Both the position numbers and the translations under genes were made by a program. From positions 868,001 through 932,000 of the forward strand of contig NZ_AP024325.1 of assembly GCF_018408855.1 (NCBI RefSeq): a stretch of DNA of 64,000 nt, read 5' to 3'. Source of the DNA: Caballeronia sp. NK8 (GTDB lineage: Bacteria; Pseudomonadota; Gammaproteobacteria; Burkholderiales; Burkholderiaceae). The stretch's first letter is position 1; each line of letters begins with the position of its first letter. This document shows positions 41,333-50,697 of this stretch, in pieces. The notes below the pieces were generated by a model, which ran no database searches, was not told the DNA's origin, and worked only from the letters and a program-made list of their open reading frames with translations.

Positions 41333-43075
41333 TCAGCCGAAAGTGAAGCTATATGCCTGTGCGCCCGGATCGAGAAACTCGATCTCGAAGGTGCGATCCA
41401 CCACGGCATCCGTCTGTCGCGCGAGCTGATACAGACGCGCGCTCGTCACGACGCCGCTGCCATCGGCTGCAACATCGGCGCCGTGCGATGCGCCTGGCGC
41501 GGCGCCGTCGATCGTCACGCGAAACCGCACCGGCTTGCCGTCCGCCGAAGGCGCGAGCACCAGATGCAGATCGCGCGCATGAAACCGATACGCGATGCGC
41601 GCCTGCGATGCGGCCGACACAGCCGCTTCCCCGCCGACGTTCCACTTGCCCGCGAGCGCCCAGTCGTTGAGCGCGAGTTGCGTCGGCAACGCGTAGGTTT
41701 CGACGGCATCGTGCACCACGCGCTGCGGCGACGCGAACCCTTGCGCCTGCCGATAGCCCACATAGGTTTCGCCCGAGCCGATGTTGGCCGCATCGGCCGC
41801 TGCCTGCGCGCCGCTGCCCTGCACAGCTTGCGCATCGCGCGCGGCGTTCGTCTTGCCGTTATCGGCGAGCAACTGGCGTATCGCGTCCTCCGCCTCGCGG
41901 TATCCGCCTTCACCGAAGTGATGAAATCGCACGCGCCCTTGCGCATCGACGATATAGAACGCCGGCCAGTACTGGTTGCCGAAGGCGCGCCAGATGCCGT
42001 AGTCGTTGTCGATCGCGACCGGATAGCCGATATTCAGATTCGCAAGCGCGCGCTTCACGTTGCCGGTGTCGCGCTCGAAGCCGAACTCGGGCGTATGCAC
42101 ACCGATCACGACAAGCCCGTCATCGCGGTAACGCTGCGCCCATGTCTTCAGATACGGCAAGGTGCGCAGACAGTTGATGCATGAATACGTCCAGAAGTTG
42201 ACCACCACGACCTTACCGCGCAGTTCATTCGTGGAAAGCGGCGCGGAGTTGAGCCATGTCGTCGCGCCATCGAGCGACGGCAGCCTGCCTTGCACCGGCA
42301 GCGCGGCAGGCAATGAGACCCGCATGATGCGCGCTCGCTGTTCAGGCTGCTTCGCCTTCAACGCGCCGACGAGCCTGCTTTCGATGCCGTTCGTCGGTGC
42401 GCCGGGAATGAGCGCGAGCAGACGCGTATCGAGACCCGTCGCGATGGCGGCTACGGTCAACAGCACGAGCGCACCCATCGCGCGGCGCAGATGCTCGCCT
42501 ACGCCGAGCGAACGCTTGAGGCCGTCGAGCGCGCGCCGGCCGAGGCTCGACGCCACCGCGAGCGAACTCGCCGCGCCCGTGGCATAGGCGAGAAGCGCCG
42601 CCGCCGTGTGCCAGTTCGCGCCATGCAGCGCCGCGCCCGTGAGGATCACGCCGAGGATCGGGCCCGCGCACGGCGCCCACAGAAGGCCCGTCGCCGCGCC
42701 CAGTAACGTCGACGAAGCGATGCGGCGCGTCGCGCCCTGCGTCTCTGAACGCGCGACGATGCGGTCCGCGAGCGACGACAGCGGACGCGTAAGCCGCGCG
42801 GCCACCGATGGCAACAGCAGCGCCGCGCCGAAGACCGCGAGCGTCGCCAGCGCGATCCAGCGGCCGTACTGGCTCAGTTGCGCGGCGCCCGCGAGACCCG
42901 CGACACCGATGCCCGTGAGCAACGCGAACGTGCCCGCGAGTCCGGCGAGGAGCGGCAGGCGGTCCGTGAGGAAAGGCTTGTCGGAGCGCGCGAACACGAA
43001 CGGCACGACCGGCAGGATGCAGGGACTCAGCACGGTGAACACGCCGCCGAGAAATGCGATGACGATGAGTGACAT
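41333..43075 (-). CDS. DipZ-like protein: DsbD-type membrane domain, thioredoxin domain and C-terminal domain
   Basis: 580 residues. The start ATG at 43075 gives MSLIVIAFLGGVFTVLSPC, the first CcdA/DsbD helix with a redox Cys; the second is in GLLWAPCAGPILG, making the membrane Cys pair. Six or more helices end near residue 225. A periplasmic thioredoxin/TlpA-like domain follows with Cys-Ile-Asn-Cys in WTYSCINCLRTLP, then a C-terminal beta-rich domain (SGETYVGYRQAQGFASP and FRVTIDGAAPG). This is the DipZ architecture of actinobacteria and some proteobacteria: electrons from cytoplasmic thioredoxin are passed across the membrane to periplasmic thiols. Divergent from the TlpA-like gene. Confidence 0.88.
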   Translation of the reverse strand: MSLIVIAFLGGVFTVLSPCILPVVPFVFARSDKPFLTDRLPLLAGLAGTFALLTGIGVAGLAGAAQLSQYGRWIALATLAVFGAALLLPSVAARLTRPLSSLADRIVARSETQGATRRIASSTLLGAATGLLWAPCAGPILGVILTGAALHGANWHTAAALLAYATGAASSLAVASSLGRRALDGLKRSLGVGEHLRRAMGALVLLTVAAIATGLDTRLLALIPGAPTNGIESRLVGALKAKQPEQRARIMRVSLPAALPVQGRLPSLDGATTWLNSAPLSTNELRGKVVVVNFWTYSCINCLRTLPYLKTWAQRYRDDGLVVIGVHTPEFGFERDTGNVKRALANLNIGYPVAIDNDYGIWRAFGNQYWPAFYIVDAQGRVRFHHFGEGGYREAEDAIRQLLADNGKTNAARDAQAVQGSGAQAAADAANIGSGETYVGYRQAQGFASPQRVVHDAVETYALPTQLALNDWALAGKWNVGGEAAVSAASQARIAYRFHARDLHLVLAPSADGKPVRFRVTIDGAAPGASHGADVAADGSGVVTSARLYQLARQTDAVVDRTFEIEFLDPGAQAYSFTFG

Positions 43076-43169
43076 GAGATCGGTCTTCCTTGAAGAGCGG
43101 TGGATGTCACGTATTTCAGCGCCCTCATGTATCGCGGAAATGTCGGAAACGGCGCGCCGTGCAAGGTCT

Positions 43170-43226
43170 TGTATCGCCCGCGTGGCCAGATACATGGCGA
43201 TACAAACGGGACACGCGCGCGATACA
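43170..43226. repeat. Repeated GCGATACA elements in the dipZ-tlpA promoter region
   Basis: TGTATCGCC (43170-43178) and GGCGATACA (43196-43204) form a perfect 9-base inverted repeat with a 17-base spacer. Further GATACA copies lie within the spacer (from 43189) and at 43219-43226 (GCGATACA). Probable regulator binding sites between divergent genes. Confidence 0.55.
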
Positions 43227-43275
43227 TCAGCGCGCTTCAATACGCTCCAATGTCAAACCGAAAGGAGAACCCGTC

Positions 43276-43851
43276 ATGTTCGATCGTCTCAAGATCGCAG
43301 CCGTCGCCACTGCAATGGTCGCCTCGCTCGGCGCCGTCGCCGCGCTCACCGCCTTTTCCTCGACCGGCGCGGCGGCCGGCGTGACAGCGACGCAGCAGAG
43401 CGGCGCGCAGGCGCCCGAGTTCGCCGGCATCGACAACTGGTTCAACAGCGCACCGCTCGATCTCAAGCAGTTGCGCGGCAAGGTCGTGCTGGTGGATTTC
43501 TGGACCTTCGATTGCATCAATTGCGTGCATACGCTGCCGCACGTGAAGGACCTGTATGCGCGGTATCGCGACAAGGGGCTCGTCGTGGTCGGCGTGCATA
43601 CGCCCGAATACACGTTCGAGCGCGATACCGGCAATCTGAAGAAAGCGATCGCGAAATATGGAATCGAATATCCGGTCGCGCAGGACAATCGATACGCAAC
43701 GTGGAACGCGTACAACAACCAGTATTGGCCCGCGCTCTATCTGATCGATCAGAACGGCAAGATCGTCTACACGCACTTCGGCGAAGGGCAATATGCGCAG
43801 ACCGAAGAAATGATTCGCGGGCTGCTCGGATTGAGCGGGAAACAGAGCTGA
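43276..43851 (+). CDS. TlpA-like periplasmic thioredoxin-family protein
   Basis: 191 residues. Signal/anchor segment at residues 7-30 (AAVATAMVASLGAVAALTAF), then a thioredoxin fold with Cys80-Ile-Asn-Cys83 (DFWTFDCINCVHTLP), the DFWTF strand and YLIDQNGKIVY. The domain is closely similar to the thioredoxin module inside the divergent DipZ protein, including the CINC motif and GVHTPE(Y/F) segment, which suggests duplication of the module. RBS AAAGGAG precedes ATG 43276. Likely reduced by DipZ. Followed by two co-directional genes. Confidence 0.88.
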   Translation: MFDRLKIAAVATAMVASLGAVAALTAFSSTGAAAGVTATQQSGAQAPEFAGIDNWFNSAPLDLKQLRGKVVLVDFWTFDCINCVHTLPHVKDLYARYRDKGLVVVGVHTPEYTFERDTGNLKKAIAKYGIEYPVAQDNRYATWNAYNNQYWPALYLIDQNGKIVYTHFGEGQYAQTEEMIRGLLGLSGKQS

Positions 43852-43925
43852 ACGACCCAACTCATTCGTAGCTAATTTTGCGGCGGCATCATGCGCGTCA
43901 AACAACCGATTCGAAGGAGATGATC

Positions 43926-44435
43926 ATGACGCCGATCGCCATCATTCAAGGCACGCCGACCTGGGTCTGGCTGCTGCTCGCGTTCCTGGCTTATCGCGGA
44001 TTCAAGGCGACGCAGGCCAGCACCACGCCGTTGTCGAAACTCGCGATCATCCCGCTGATTTTCGCGGGCATGGGCATTGCACATTTGTTCTCGGCGCCGC
44101 TCGCAGGCTTGGACGCGGTCGCCGCATGGATCATCGGGATGGGCGCGGGCATCGCGGGCGGCGTCTTCACGGCGACCCGCACGCGCTTCATCGTCGATCC
44201 GATCGCGCGCACCGTGATGCTGCCGGGCTCGTTCCTGCCGCTGGTGCTGATCGCCGCCACGTTCATCGCGAAGTTCTGGCTCGGCTTCGAACTGGCGACG
44301 GTGACGAATCTGTCGGCGCTCGCGATGTACGTGACGATCGATGCGGCCGTGTCCGGCATCGTCGCGGGCATGTTCGCCGGACGCTTCTTCACGTACTGGA
44401 AGACGCTGCACACGTTGCGTGCGTCGTGGGCGTGA
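43926..44435 (+). CDS. Integral membrane protein, DUF6622-like
   Basis: 169 residues with about five hydrophobic segments (residues 10-24, 39-56, 65-85, 98-115, 130-150). Conserved-looking features are the N-terminal IIQGTPTWVWLLLAFLAYRG and TRTRFIVDPIARTVMLPGS. I place it near the uncharacterised family now called DUF6622 from memory only. The start ATG at 43926 has AAGGAG upstream. Possibly in the tlpA operon (74-base gap). Confidence 0.6.
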   Translation: MTPIAIIQGTPTWVWLLLAFLAYRGFKATQASTTPLSKLAIIPLIFAGMGIAHLFSAPLAGLDAVAAWIIGMGAGIAGGVFTATRTRFIVDPIARTVMLPGSFLPLVLIAATFIAKFWLGFELATVTNLSALAMYVTIDAAVSGIVAGMFAGRFFTYWKTLHTLRASWA

Positions 44436-44522
44436 AGCGGAATGCCGTCACACTTGTTACTCCCGTCGATCCATTTTCAGGTGCAGACTGATTCAAGGCA
44501 AACAACGCGGAGGTTGAAGGCC

Positions 44523-45317
44523 ATGACATCATCAGACGAAAAAGGAACGACGGGCGCGCAGAGTGAAATGCGTACACCGGCGGTTGTATCGAAGGACGAA
44601 TGGGAAGCGGCGCGCGACGCATTGCTCGTGAAGGAAAAGGCCCACACCCGCGCACGCGACGCGCTTGCGGCCGAGCGTCGCCGCATGCCGTGGATGGCCG
44701 TGAAGACGGACTATCAGTTCGAAGGCCCCGACGGCAGGATTGGCTTGCTCGATCTCTTCGAAGGCAGGCGTCAACTGATCGTCTATCGCGCGTTCTATGA
44801 GCCGGGCGTGTTCGGCTGGCCCGAACATGCGTGCCGTGGCTGCTCGATGGTCGCCGATCAGGTCGCGCATGTCGCGCACCTCAACGCACGCGACACGACG
44901 CTCGTGTTCGTATCGCGTGGACCGCAGCAGGACATCGCACGCCTGAAAGCGCGCATGGGATGGGACATTCCGTGGTTCACGCTCACGGACGGCTTCGATG
45001 CCGACTTCGGCGTCGACGAATGGCACGGCACGAACGTGTTCTTCCGCGATGGCGACCGCGTGTTCCGCACGTACTTCCTCAACAATCGCGGCGACGAGCA
45101 GATGGGCAATACGTGGAACTATCTCGACATCACGCCGCTCGGCCGGCAGGAGCTGTGGGAAGACTCGCCTGAAGGTTATCCGCAGACGCCGACGTACAAG
45201 TGGTGGAACTGGCACGACAGCTACGTAGCCGATGCGCCGCCCGACAAGAAGTGGGTCGAGATCTCCACCGCCGGTGAAGCGGCGTTTCGGGAAGAGAGTG
45301 CGAAAAAGAAATCGTGA
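44523..45317 (+). CDS. DUF899 thioredoxin-like protein
   Basis: 264 residues, DUF899 family: thioredoxin fold with an unusual Cys pair in HACRGCSMVADQV (CxxC around residues 103-106), then RMGWDIPWFT and a C-terminal PTYKWWNWHDSY tail typical of the family. Many members are annotated as thioredoxin-like, without a defined partner. The start ATG at 44523 follows a 20-base AT-poor leader. Third thiol-type protein in a row after DipZ and TlpA, supporting a thiol-redox locus. Confidence 0.85.
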   Translation: MTSSDEKGTTGAQSEMRTPAVVSKDEWEAARDALLVKEKAHTRARDALAAERRRMPWMAVKTDYQFEGPDGRIGLLDLFEGRRQLIVYRAFYEPGVFGWPEHACRGCSMVADQVAHVAHLNARDTTLVFVSRGPQQDIARLKARMGWDIPWFTLTDGFDADFGVDEWHGTNVFFRDGDRVFRTYFLNNRGDEQMGNTWNYLDITPLGRQELWEDSPEGYPQTPTYKWWNWHDSYVADAPPDKKWVEISTAGEAAFREESAKKKS

Positions 45318-45323
45318 GGCCGC

Positions 45324-46172
45324 TCATCGCTGTTGCGCGAACGTCAGCCATTCGCCGACGATCGCTTCCGGCGCGTCCTCCTGCATCAGATGCCCCGATC
45401 CGGGCACACGCGTGAAGCGCGCGCCCGGAATCAGCGACGCCAGTTCGACGCCGCGTTCGACCGGTATCCATTCGTCATCCTCGCCCCAGAGAATCGACAC
45501 GGAACACGTCAGTTCGCCGTAGCGCGACTGCACCTCATCCGTATAGCGCTGATCCATCTGCGCGATCTGCCGATAGAACGCCGCCTGGCCCTGCTCACCC
45601 GTCCAGGGGCGCGTATAGATGCGCAGCGTGTCTTCCGCCAGGCGCCGATGCGCCGCGCCTTGCAGATACGCATCGAGCATGGCCTGATGCATATACGGCG
45701 GCACGCCCGCGAACGCGGCTTCGTGCTGCCGGACATGACGCACGAACGGCGAACCCCAGGGCGCGACGGCGACTGGATCGACGAGCATCAACGAACGATA
45801 GGCGCAGCCGTTCAGCAGCGCCGCCCTGAGCGACGTCGCGCCGCCGAAGTCGTGCGCGAGCACGTCGGGCAGCGCGCCGTTCCAGTCGCGGCTCCAGTGG
45901 CCGATCAACGCCGCGAGCACGCGATTCTGCACGCCGAGCGACACATCCTGTCCCTCGCGCATGGCCGATTCGCCATAGCCCAGCAGATCGAAATAATGCA
46001 CGCGCCTCGACCGCGCGACGATCGGTGCGATGCGCCGCCATACCTGCGATGAAAACGGCGTGCCGTGCACCAGCACGAGCGGCGCGCCTTCACCCATCAC
46101 GCCGAAGCGCACCGGTTGACCTTCGAAATCGAAAACGTGATCGAGGGGCAATGCATGTTTCGTTTCACTCAT
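45324..46172 (-). CDS. Alpha/beta hydrolase with Asp nucleophile (haloalkane dehalogenase/epoxide hydrolase type)
   Basis: 282 residues. The nucleophile elbow is AHDFGGA (Asp in place of Ser, near residue 107), as in haloalkane dehalogenases and epoxide hydrolases; HGTPFSS is the oxyanion HGxP loop and GSGHLMQEDAP holds the catalytic His. The acid in the later region is WGEDDEWIP. Convergent with the DUF899 gene (6 bases apart). Substrate unknown. Confidence 0.82.
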   Translation of the reverse strand: MSETKHALPLDHVFDFEGQPVRFGVMGEGAPLVLVHGTPFSSQVWRRIAPIVARSRRVHYFDLLGYGESAMREGQDVSLGVQNRVLAALIGHWSRDWNGALPDVLAHDFGGATSLRAALLNGCAYRSLMLVDPVAVAPWGSPFVRHVRQHEAAFAGVPPYMHQAMLDAYLQGAAHRRLAEDTLRIYTRPWTGEQGQAAFYRQIAQMDQRYTDEVQSRYGELTCSVSILWGEDDEWIPVERGVELASLIPGARFTRVPGSGHLMQEDAPEAIVGEWLTFAQQR

Positions 46173-46279
46173 GGCGGATCCCTTGAATGGCGAATGATGA
46201 GGATACGCCGCGCTTGACCATCGCGCCGCGCTCTCTTATATTCCTGATTAGCTATATAACCGATCAGCCATCGAAACGC

Positions 46280-46636
46280 ATGCGCGAAGACGACTTGAAT
46301 CAGGTATTCGCGGCGCTCGCCGATCCCACGCGGCGCGCCATCGTCGCGCGGCTTGCGAGCGGCGAAGCCACCGTGAACGAACTGGCCGAGCCGTTCGAGA
46401 TGACACAACCGTCTATCTCGAAGCATCTCAAGGTGCTGGAGCGCGCGGGGTTGATCTCGCGTTCGCGCGCCGCGCAGACGCGTCCCTGCCGTCTTGAACC
46501 GGCGGCGCTCAGTGAAGTCGCGAATTGGGTCGATGCGTATCGGTCGCTGTGGGAAACGAGCTTCGACCGCCTCGACGCGTTTCTGAAGACCACCGCAAAG
46601 ATAAAGCCTAAAGGAAGAAAACATGCCGCAAAGTAA
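46280..46636 (+). CDS. ArsR-family transcriptional regulator
   Basis: 118 residues. Winged HTH: RRAIVARLASGEATVNELAE, then MTQPSISKHLKVLERAGLI (recognition helix), and a short C-terminal helix. The ATG at 46280 (MREDDLNQVF) is preferred because the open frame back to 46187 contains promoter-like sequence. No metal-binding Cys, so probably not metal sensing. It overlaps the following SRPBCC gene by 14 bases, a widespread ArsR-AHSA1 pairing. Confidence 0.88.
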   Translation: MREDDLNQVFAALADPTRRAIVARLASGEATVNELAEPFEMTQPSISKHLKVLERAGLISRSRAAQTRPCRLEPAALSEVANWVDAYRSLWETSFDRLDAFLKTTAKIKPKGRKHAAK

Positions 46637-47138
46637 CGACACGGCCGCCGCCAGCGTGGCCTTCGAGATGAACCGCGTATTCGACGCGCCGCGCGAACGC
46701 GTCTGGCAAGCGTGGAGCGAAGCGGATCAGATCTCGCGCTGGTGGGGTCCGAAAGGCTGCACGCTGGAACTGCGTCGCTTCGAGTTTCGTCCCGGCGGCT
46801 TCTTTCATTACGCGATGCAGTTCGCCGGCGCGCCCGCGATGTGGGGCCGCTTCAACTATCGCGAGATCGTGGAGCGTGAGCGCATCGTGTGGCTGAACTC
46901 GTTCGCGAACGAAAACTGCGGCATCGCGCGCGCGCCGTTCAGCGAGGTATGCCCGCTGGAGATCGAGAACTTCGTGACGTTCAGCGATCGGGACGGTAAA
47001 ACCCTGGTCGCGCTGCGCGCCACGCCTTTTGGCGCGAGTGCGGAAGAACAGCGCTATTTCGATGCATTGCGGCCATCGCTCGAACAGGGTTACGGCGGCA
47101 CGCTCGATCAACTCGCCGACTTCCTGCGCGGCCCGTGA
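46623..47138 (+). CDS. SRPBCC / AHSA1-family protein
   Basis: 171 residues, START-like fold: the N-terminal strand FEMNRVFDAPRERVWQAWS, then WWGPKGCTLELRRFEFRPGG, and a C-terminal amphipathic helix (QGYGGTLDQLADFL). Binds a small hydrophobic ligand; the function of such ArsR partners is usually unknown. Start ATG at 46623 overlaps arsR. Convergent with poxB. Confidence 0.88.
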   Translation: MPQSNDTAAASVAFEMNRVFDAPRERVWQAWSEADQISRWWGPKGCTLELRRFEFRPGGFFHYAMQFAGAPAMWGRFNYREIVERERIVWLNSFANENCGIARAPFSEVCPLEIENFVTFSDRDGKTLVALRATPFGASAEEQRYFDALRPSLEQGYGGTLDQLADFLRGP

Positions 47139-47156
47139 AGGCCGCGCGGCCTCGCC

Positions 47157-48878
47157 TCAACGCAGGTTCGTGCGCGCAAGCTCGACGATTTCATCGCCAC
47201 GCCCGCTCAGGATCGCGCGCAACATGTAGAGGCTGAAGCCCTTCGCCTGCGACAGCTCGATGGTCGGCGGCATCGCGAGTTCGTGCTTCGACGTGACGAC
47301 ATCCACGACCGCCGGCCCCTTGTGCGCGAACGCTTCCCGCAGCGCGCTCTCGAGTTGCTCGGACTCTTCCACGCGCACCGACCAGATGCCCGCGCCCTTC
47401 GCGATCTGCGAGAAGTCGGTCTTGCTCAGATCGACATTGGTGTCGAGATAGCCGCCCGCCTTCAGTTCCATCGACACGAAGCCGAGCAGGCTGTTGTTGA
47501 ACACGACGACCTTGATCGGCAAGTCGAGTTGCACGGCGGAGAGAAGATCGCCGAGCATCATCGACAACCCGCCGTCGCCGGATAGCGACACCACTTGCCG
47601 TTGCGGTTGCGCCGCCTGCGCGCCGAGCGCCTGCGGCATCGCATTGGCCATCGAGCCGTGATTGAACGAGCCGTGCAACTGGCGCTTGCCGTTCATCGTC
47701 AGATAGCGGGCAGCCCAGAGCGTCGGTGTGCCGACGTCCACGGTGAAGATCGCATCGTCCGCCGCGATTTCATCGACGAGCTTCGTCAGGTATTGCGGAT
47801 GAATCGGACGGCCCGGCGCGGACGGCGTCGCGAGCTCGTCGAGATCCTTGCGCGCAGTGGCGTAGTGCTTGAGCGCGTTCTCGAGGAAGCGGCGTTCGTC
47901 CTTGCGTTGAAGCTTCGGCAAGAGCGCGGCCAGCGTCTCCTTGATCGTGCCGATGAGCCCCATCTCCAGCGGCGCGCGGCGGCCCAGTTGCGAGCCGCGC
48001 CAGTCGATCTGCACGATCTTCGCCTGCGGCGGATAGAACGGGCGATACGGAAAATCGCAGCCGAGCAAGAGCAATGTGTCGCACGACATCATCGCGTGAT
48101 AGCCCGAACTGAAGCCGATGAGCCCGGTCATGCCGACATCGAACGGATTGTCGTACTCGATGAACTGCTTGCCGCGCAGCGCATGCACGACCGGCGCGCC
48201 GAGCGTATCGGCGAGCGCCACCACCTCGTCGTGCGAGCCGGCCACGCCGCTGCCGCACATGATCGTCACCGCTTCGCAGCCGTTCAGGAGCGCCGCGAGT
48301 CTTTCGAGATTGGCATCCGACGGCACGATCGCGCCCGGAGCGCTCGCGGTCCAGCGCGGCGCCTCGCTCGGGCCTTCGCTCAATGCGATATCGCCCGGCA
48401 GCACGATCACCGCGACGCCGCGCTGATCGATCGCCGCGCGCATCGCGCGTTCCAGCACGCGCGGGAACTGCGATGCGTTCGTCACCAGTTCCACGAAGTG
48501 ACTGCACTCCCTGAACAATTCCTGCGGATGCGTTTCCTGGAAATAGCCGAGTCCGATCTCCGTCGAGGGAATATGCGCGGCAATCGCGAGCACCGGCTGA
48601 TGATTGCGATGGCAATCGTAGAGGCCATTGATCAGGTGGAGATTGCCCGGCCCGCAACTGCCCGCGCACACGGCGAGCTTGCCTGTCGCGGCGGCGTCCG
48701 CACCGGCCGCGAAGGCGGCGGCTTCTTCGTGGCGCGTATGCATCCAGCGGATCGAGCCCACGCGCTCAAGGCTGAATGCGAGGCCGTTCAGGCTGTCGCC
48801 CGTGACGCCCCAGATGCGCTCCACGCCCGCTGCGGCGAGTGTCTTCGCCAGATAATCGGCATTCGTATTCTTGGCCAT
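47157..48878 (-). CDS. poxB: Pyruvate dehydrogenase (quinone), PoxB-like
   Basis: 573 residues, essentially the E. coli PoxB length. ThDP-dependent: N-terminal [14 protein letters not shown] with Glu in [11 protein letters not shown], the FAD-binding middle domain, and ThDP-binding [16 protein letters not shown] followed by [11 protein letters not shown] (GDG-x25-NN). The C-terminal membrane-binding region is shorter than that of PoxB but [15 protein letters not shown] is present. Converts pyruvate to acetate and CO2 with electrons to quinone. Start ATG at 48878 chosen over 10 leader codons. Downstream (minus) is the convergent SRPBCC gene. Confidence 0.87.
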   Translation of the reverse strand: MAKNTNADYLAKTLAAAGVERIWGVTGDSLNGLAFSLERVGSIRWMHTRHEEAAAFAAGADAAATGKLAVCAGSCGPGNLHLINGLYDCHRNHQPVLAIAAHIPSTEIGLGYFQETHPQELFRECSHFVELVTNASQFPRVLERAMRAAIDQRGVAVIVLPGDIALSEGPSEAPRWTASAPGAIVPSDANLERLAALLNGCEAVTIMCGSGVAGSHDEVVALADTLGAPVVHALRGKQFIEYDNPFDVGMTGLIGFSSGYHAMMSCDTLLLLGCDFPYRPFYPPQAKIVQIDWRGSQLGRRAPLEMGLIGTIKETLAALLPKLQRKDERRFLENALKHYATARKDLDELATPSAPGRPIHPQYLTKLVDEIAADDAIFTVDVGTPTLWAARYLTMNGKRQLHGSFNHGSMANAMPQALGAQAAQPQRQVVSLSGDGGLSMMLGDLLSAVQLDLPIKVVVFNNSLLGFVSMELKAGGYLDTNVDLSKTDFSQIAKGAGIWSVRVEESEQLESALREAFAHKGPAVVDVVTSKHELAMPPTIELSQAKGFSLYMLRAILSGRGDEIVELARTNLR

Positions 48879-49065
48879 GATGCTTCCTGTGGTAAGGGGG
48901 CAGTCCAATGAATGACGGATCGCGTGCGACCGAGCACAGCGCCGCGCGCCCGTGATGGCTCAATACATGCAGGATTCAAAATGCAGAGGGAAGTGTACGC
49001 CGGAGCAATGCGGGCTGTCTTGAACCCTGCTGAAGCCGCATGGACGCGGCGGTGCGGAAGTTTTC

Positions 49066-49088
49066 GCGCATGGCGTTGCGCCATGCGC
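49066..49088. other. Perfect 10-base hairpin
   Basis: GCGCATGGCG-TTG-CGCCATGCGC, 35 bases past the stop of the ABC binding-protein gene (49123, minus). It lacks a T-tract on that strand, so it may be a processing or stabilising structure rather than a simple terminator. The rest of 48879-49122 holds only the poxB leader. Confidence 0.6.
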
Positions 49089-49122
49089 TCGAGGCATTTT
49101 TAATACATTATTCCGGGCGGAA

Positions 49123-49920
49123 TCAGGCGCCCTTTCGCACGCCGTCCGGCAAATCACGCCCGTGATACTTCTTGTAGATCGTGTTCAGATTGCCGTTCTT
49201 CATGTTCGTGCCGACCCAGTTGTTCACCCATTCCTTCAGGCGCGGCTGATCCTTGTTCATCGCGATGCCGAGATCGAAGGTCTTCTGCTCGAACTTCATT
49301 TCGATGTTGCGTTGCGGCGCGCGGTCCTGCATTTCCTTCAGGTTCGAAGGCGTACTCGAAAAGATGTCGACCTGGCCCGTGACCATCGACGTGATGAGCG
49401 TCGCGTCGTCCTCGTAGCGCTGGATCTGCGCGCCCTTCGCCTGCTGCGTCGTGAGCGTGTCGTTCACCGTCGCGCGCGTGAGGCCGATGGTCTTGCCGTC
49501 GAGGTCCGCGTAACCCTTCACGCTGGCCGACTTCACGCCGCCGACGATGATCGAGATCACCGCATACGGATTCGAGAAATCCACCACTTTCGCGCGTTCG
49601 GGCGTGACCGACAGCGAGGAAATCACGAGATCCGCGCGCTTCGCCTGCAGCGTCGGAATGCGCGCGGCATTGGTGATCTGCACGAGTTCGAGCTTCACAC
49701 CGAGATCCTTTGCGAGCGCAGTGGCCGTATCGACGTCCGACCCGGCGGGCTTCAGATTCTGGTCCGCATAGCTGAAGAGCGGCGTGCCGATCGCGATCGC
49801 GACGCGCACGACGCCGGCTTTCTTGATGTCGTCGAGTTCATCGGCCATCGCGCTGTGGATTGCGCCTGCCATCATCAGGGTTGCGAGTGCCGCGCGTGCA
49901 ATGATTGTCTTCGCTTTCAA
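49123..49920 (-). CDS. ABC transporter substrate-binding protein, polar amino acid type
   Basis: 265 residues. Signal peptide ending ATLMMAGAIHSAMA|DELDD, then the PBP-II domain with VVRVAIAIGTPLFSYAD, GSDVDTATALAKDLG and LVISSLSVTPERAKVVDFSNPY. A typical HisJ/GlnH-like protein. Its operon partners are two permeases and an ATPase. It is the last gene of the operon, behind a uronate dehydrogenase, so a non-amino-acid ligand is conceivable. Confidence 0.85.
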   Translation of the reverse strand: MKAKTIIARAALATLMMAGAIHSAMADELDDIKKAGVVRVAIAIGTPLFSYADQNLKPAGSDVDTATALAKDLGVKLELVQITNAARIPTLQAKRADLVISSLSVTPERAKVVDFSNPYAVISIIVGGVKSASVKGYADLDGKTIGLTRATVNDTLTTQQAKGAQIQRYEDDATLITSMVTGQVDIFSSTPSNLKEMQDRAPQRNIEMKFEQKTFDLGIAMNKDQPRLKEWVNNWVGTNMKNGNLNTIYKKYHGRDLPDGVRKGA

Positions 49921-49968
49921 GTCGAGTCTCCGTCGTTATTGATGTTGCATGAATTGGATTCCGGACCT

Positions 49969-50697
49969 TCAAAGCCCGTTATCGAGGAATGCGCGCAATT
50001 CGGGCGTGCGTGGTGCATCGAGCATGCTGCCGTCGCCCACTTCCCACACCTTGCCCTGATGCATGTAGATGATGCGATCGGCCACGCGCTTGGCGAAGGC
50101 CATCTCGTGCGTCACGAGCAGCATCGTCATGCCGTCGGCCGCGAGGTCTTCCATCACGCGCAGCACTTCGCCCGTCAGTTGCGGATCGAGCGCCGAGGTC
50201 ACTTCGTCGAACAGCATCACCTTCGGCGACATCGCCAGTGAGCGCGCAATGGCCACGCGCTGTTGCTGTCCGCCCGACAACTGTTCGGGATAGGCATCGG
50301 CTTTCTGTCCGAGACCGACCTGCTCCAGCACGTTCATCGCGATGCGCCGCGCTTCGTCGCGCGACATCTTCTTCACGTGGCGCAGCGCGAGCATGATGTT
50401 CTCCTCCACCGTCAGATGCGGAAAGAGGTTATAGCTCTGGAACACGATGCCCACTTCACGGCGCAACAGATGCAGATCGACCTTCGGATCGTCGACGCGA
50501 ATGCCGCACACTTCGATCTGGCCCTGGTCGATGGTTTCCAGACGATCGATGCATCGCAAAGCCGTGCTCTTGCCCGAACCGCTCGCGCCGATCACGGCGA
50601 TCATCTCGCCCTTCTCGATCTCGAAGGACACGCCCTTGAGCACGTGATTCGAGCCGAAGCTCTTGTGAATATCGCCGACCTTAACGATTGCTGACAT
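49969..50697 (-). CDS. ABC transporter ATPase, polar amino acid type (GlnQ-like)
   Basis: 242 residues. Walker A GASGSGKST, signature LSGGQQQRV, Walker B VMLFDEVTSAL and H-loop LVTHE. ATG at 50697 overlaps the permease end (stop at 50681) by 17 bases, and a 48-base gap leads to the binding-protein gene. Confidence 0.9.
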   Translation of the reverse strand: MSAIVKVGDIHKSFGSNHVLKGVSFEIEKGEMIAVIGASGSGKSTALRCIDRLETIDQGQIEVCGIRVDDPKVDLHLLRREVGIVFQSYNLFPHLTVEENIMLALRHVKKMSRDEARRIAMNVLEQVGLGQKADAYPEQLSGGQQQRVAIARSLAMSPKVMLFDEVTSALDPQLTGEVLRVMEDLAADGMTMLLVTHEMAFAKRVADRIIYMHQGKVWEVGDGSMLDAPRTPELRAFLDNGL

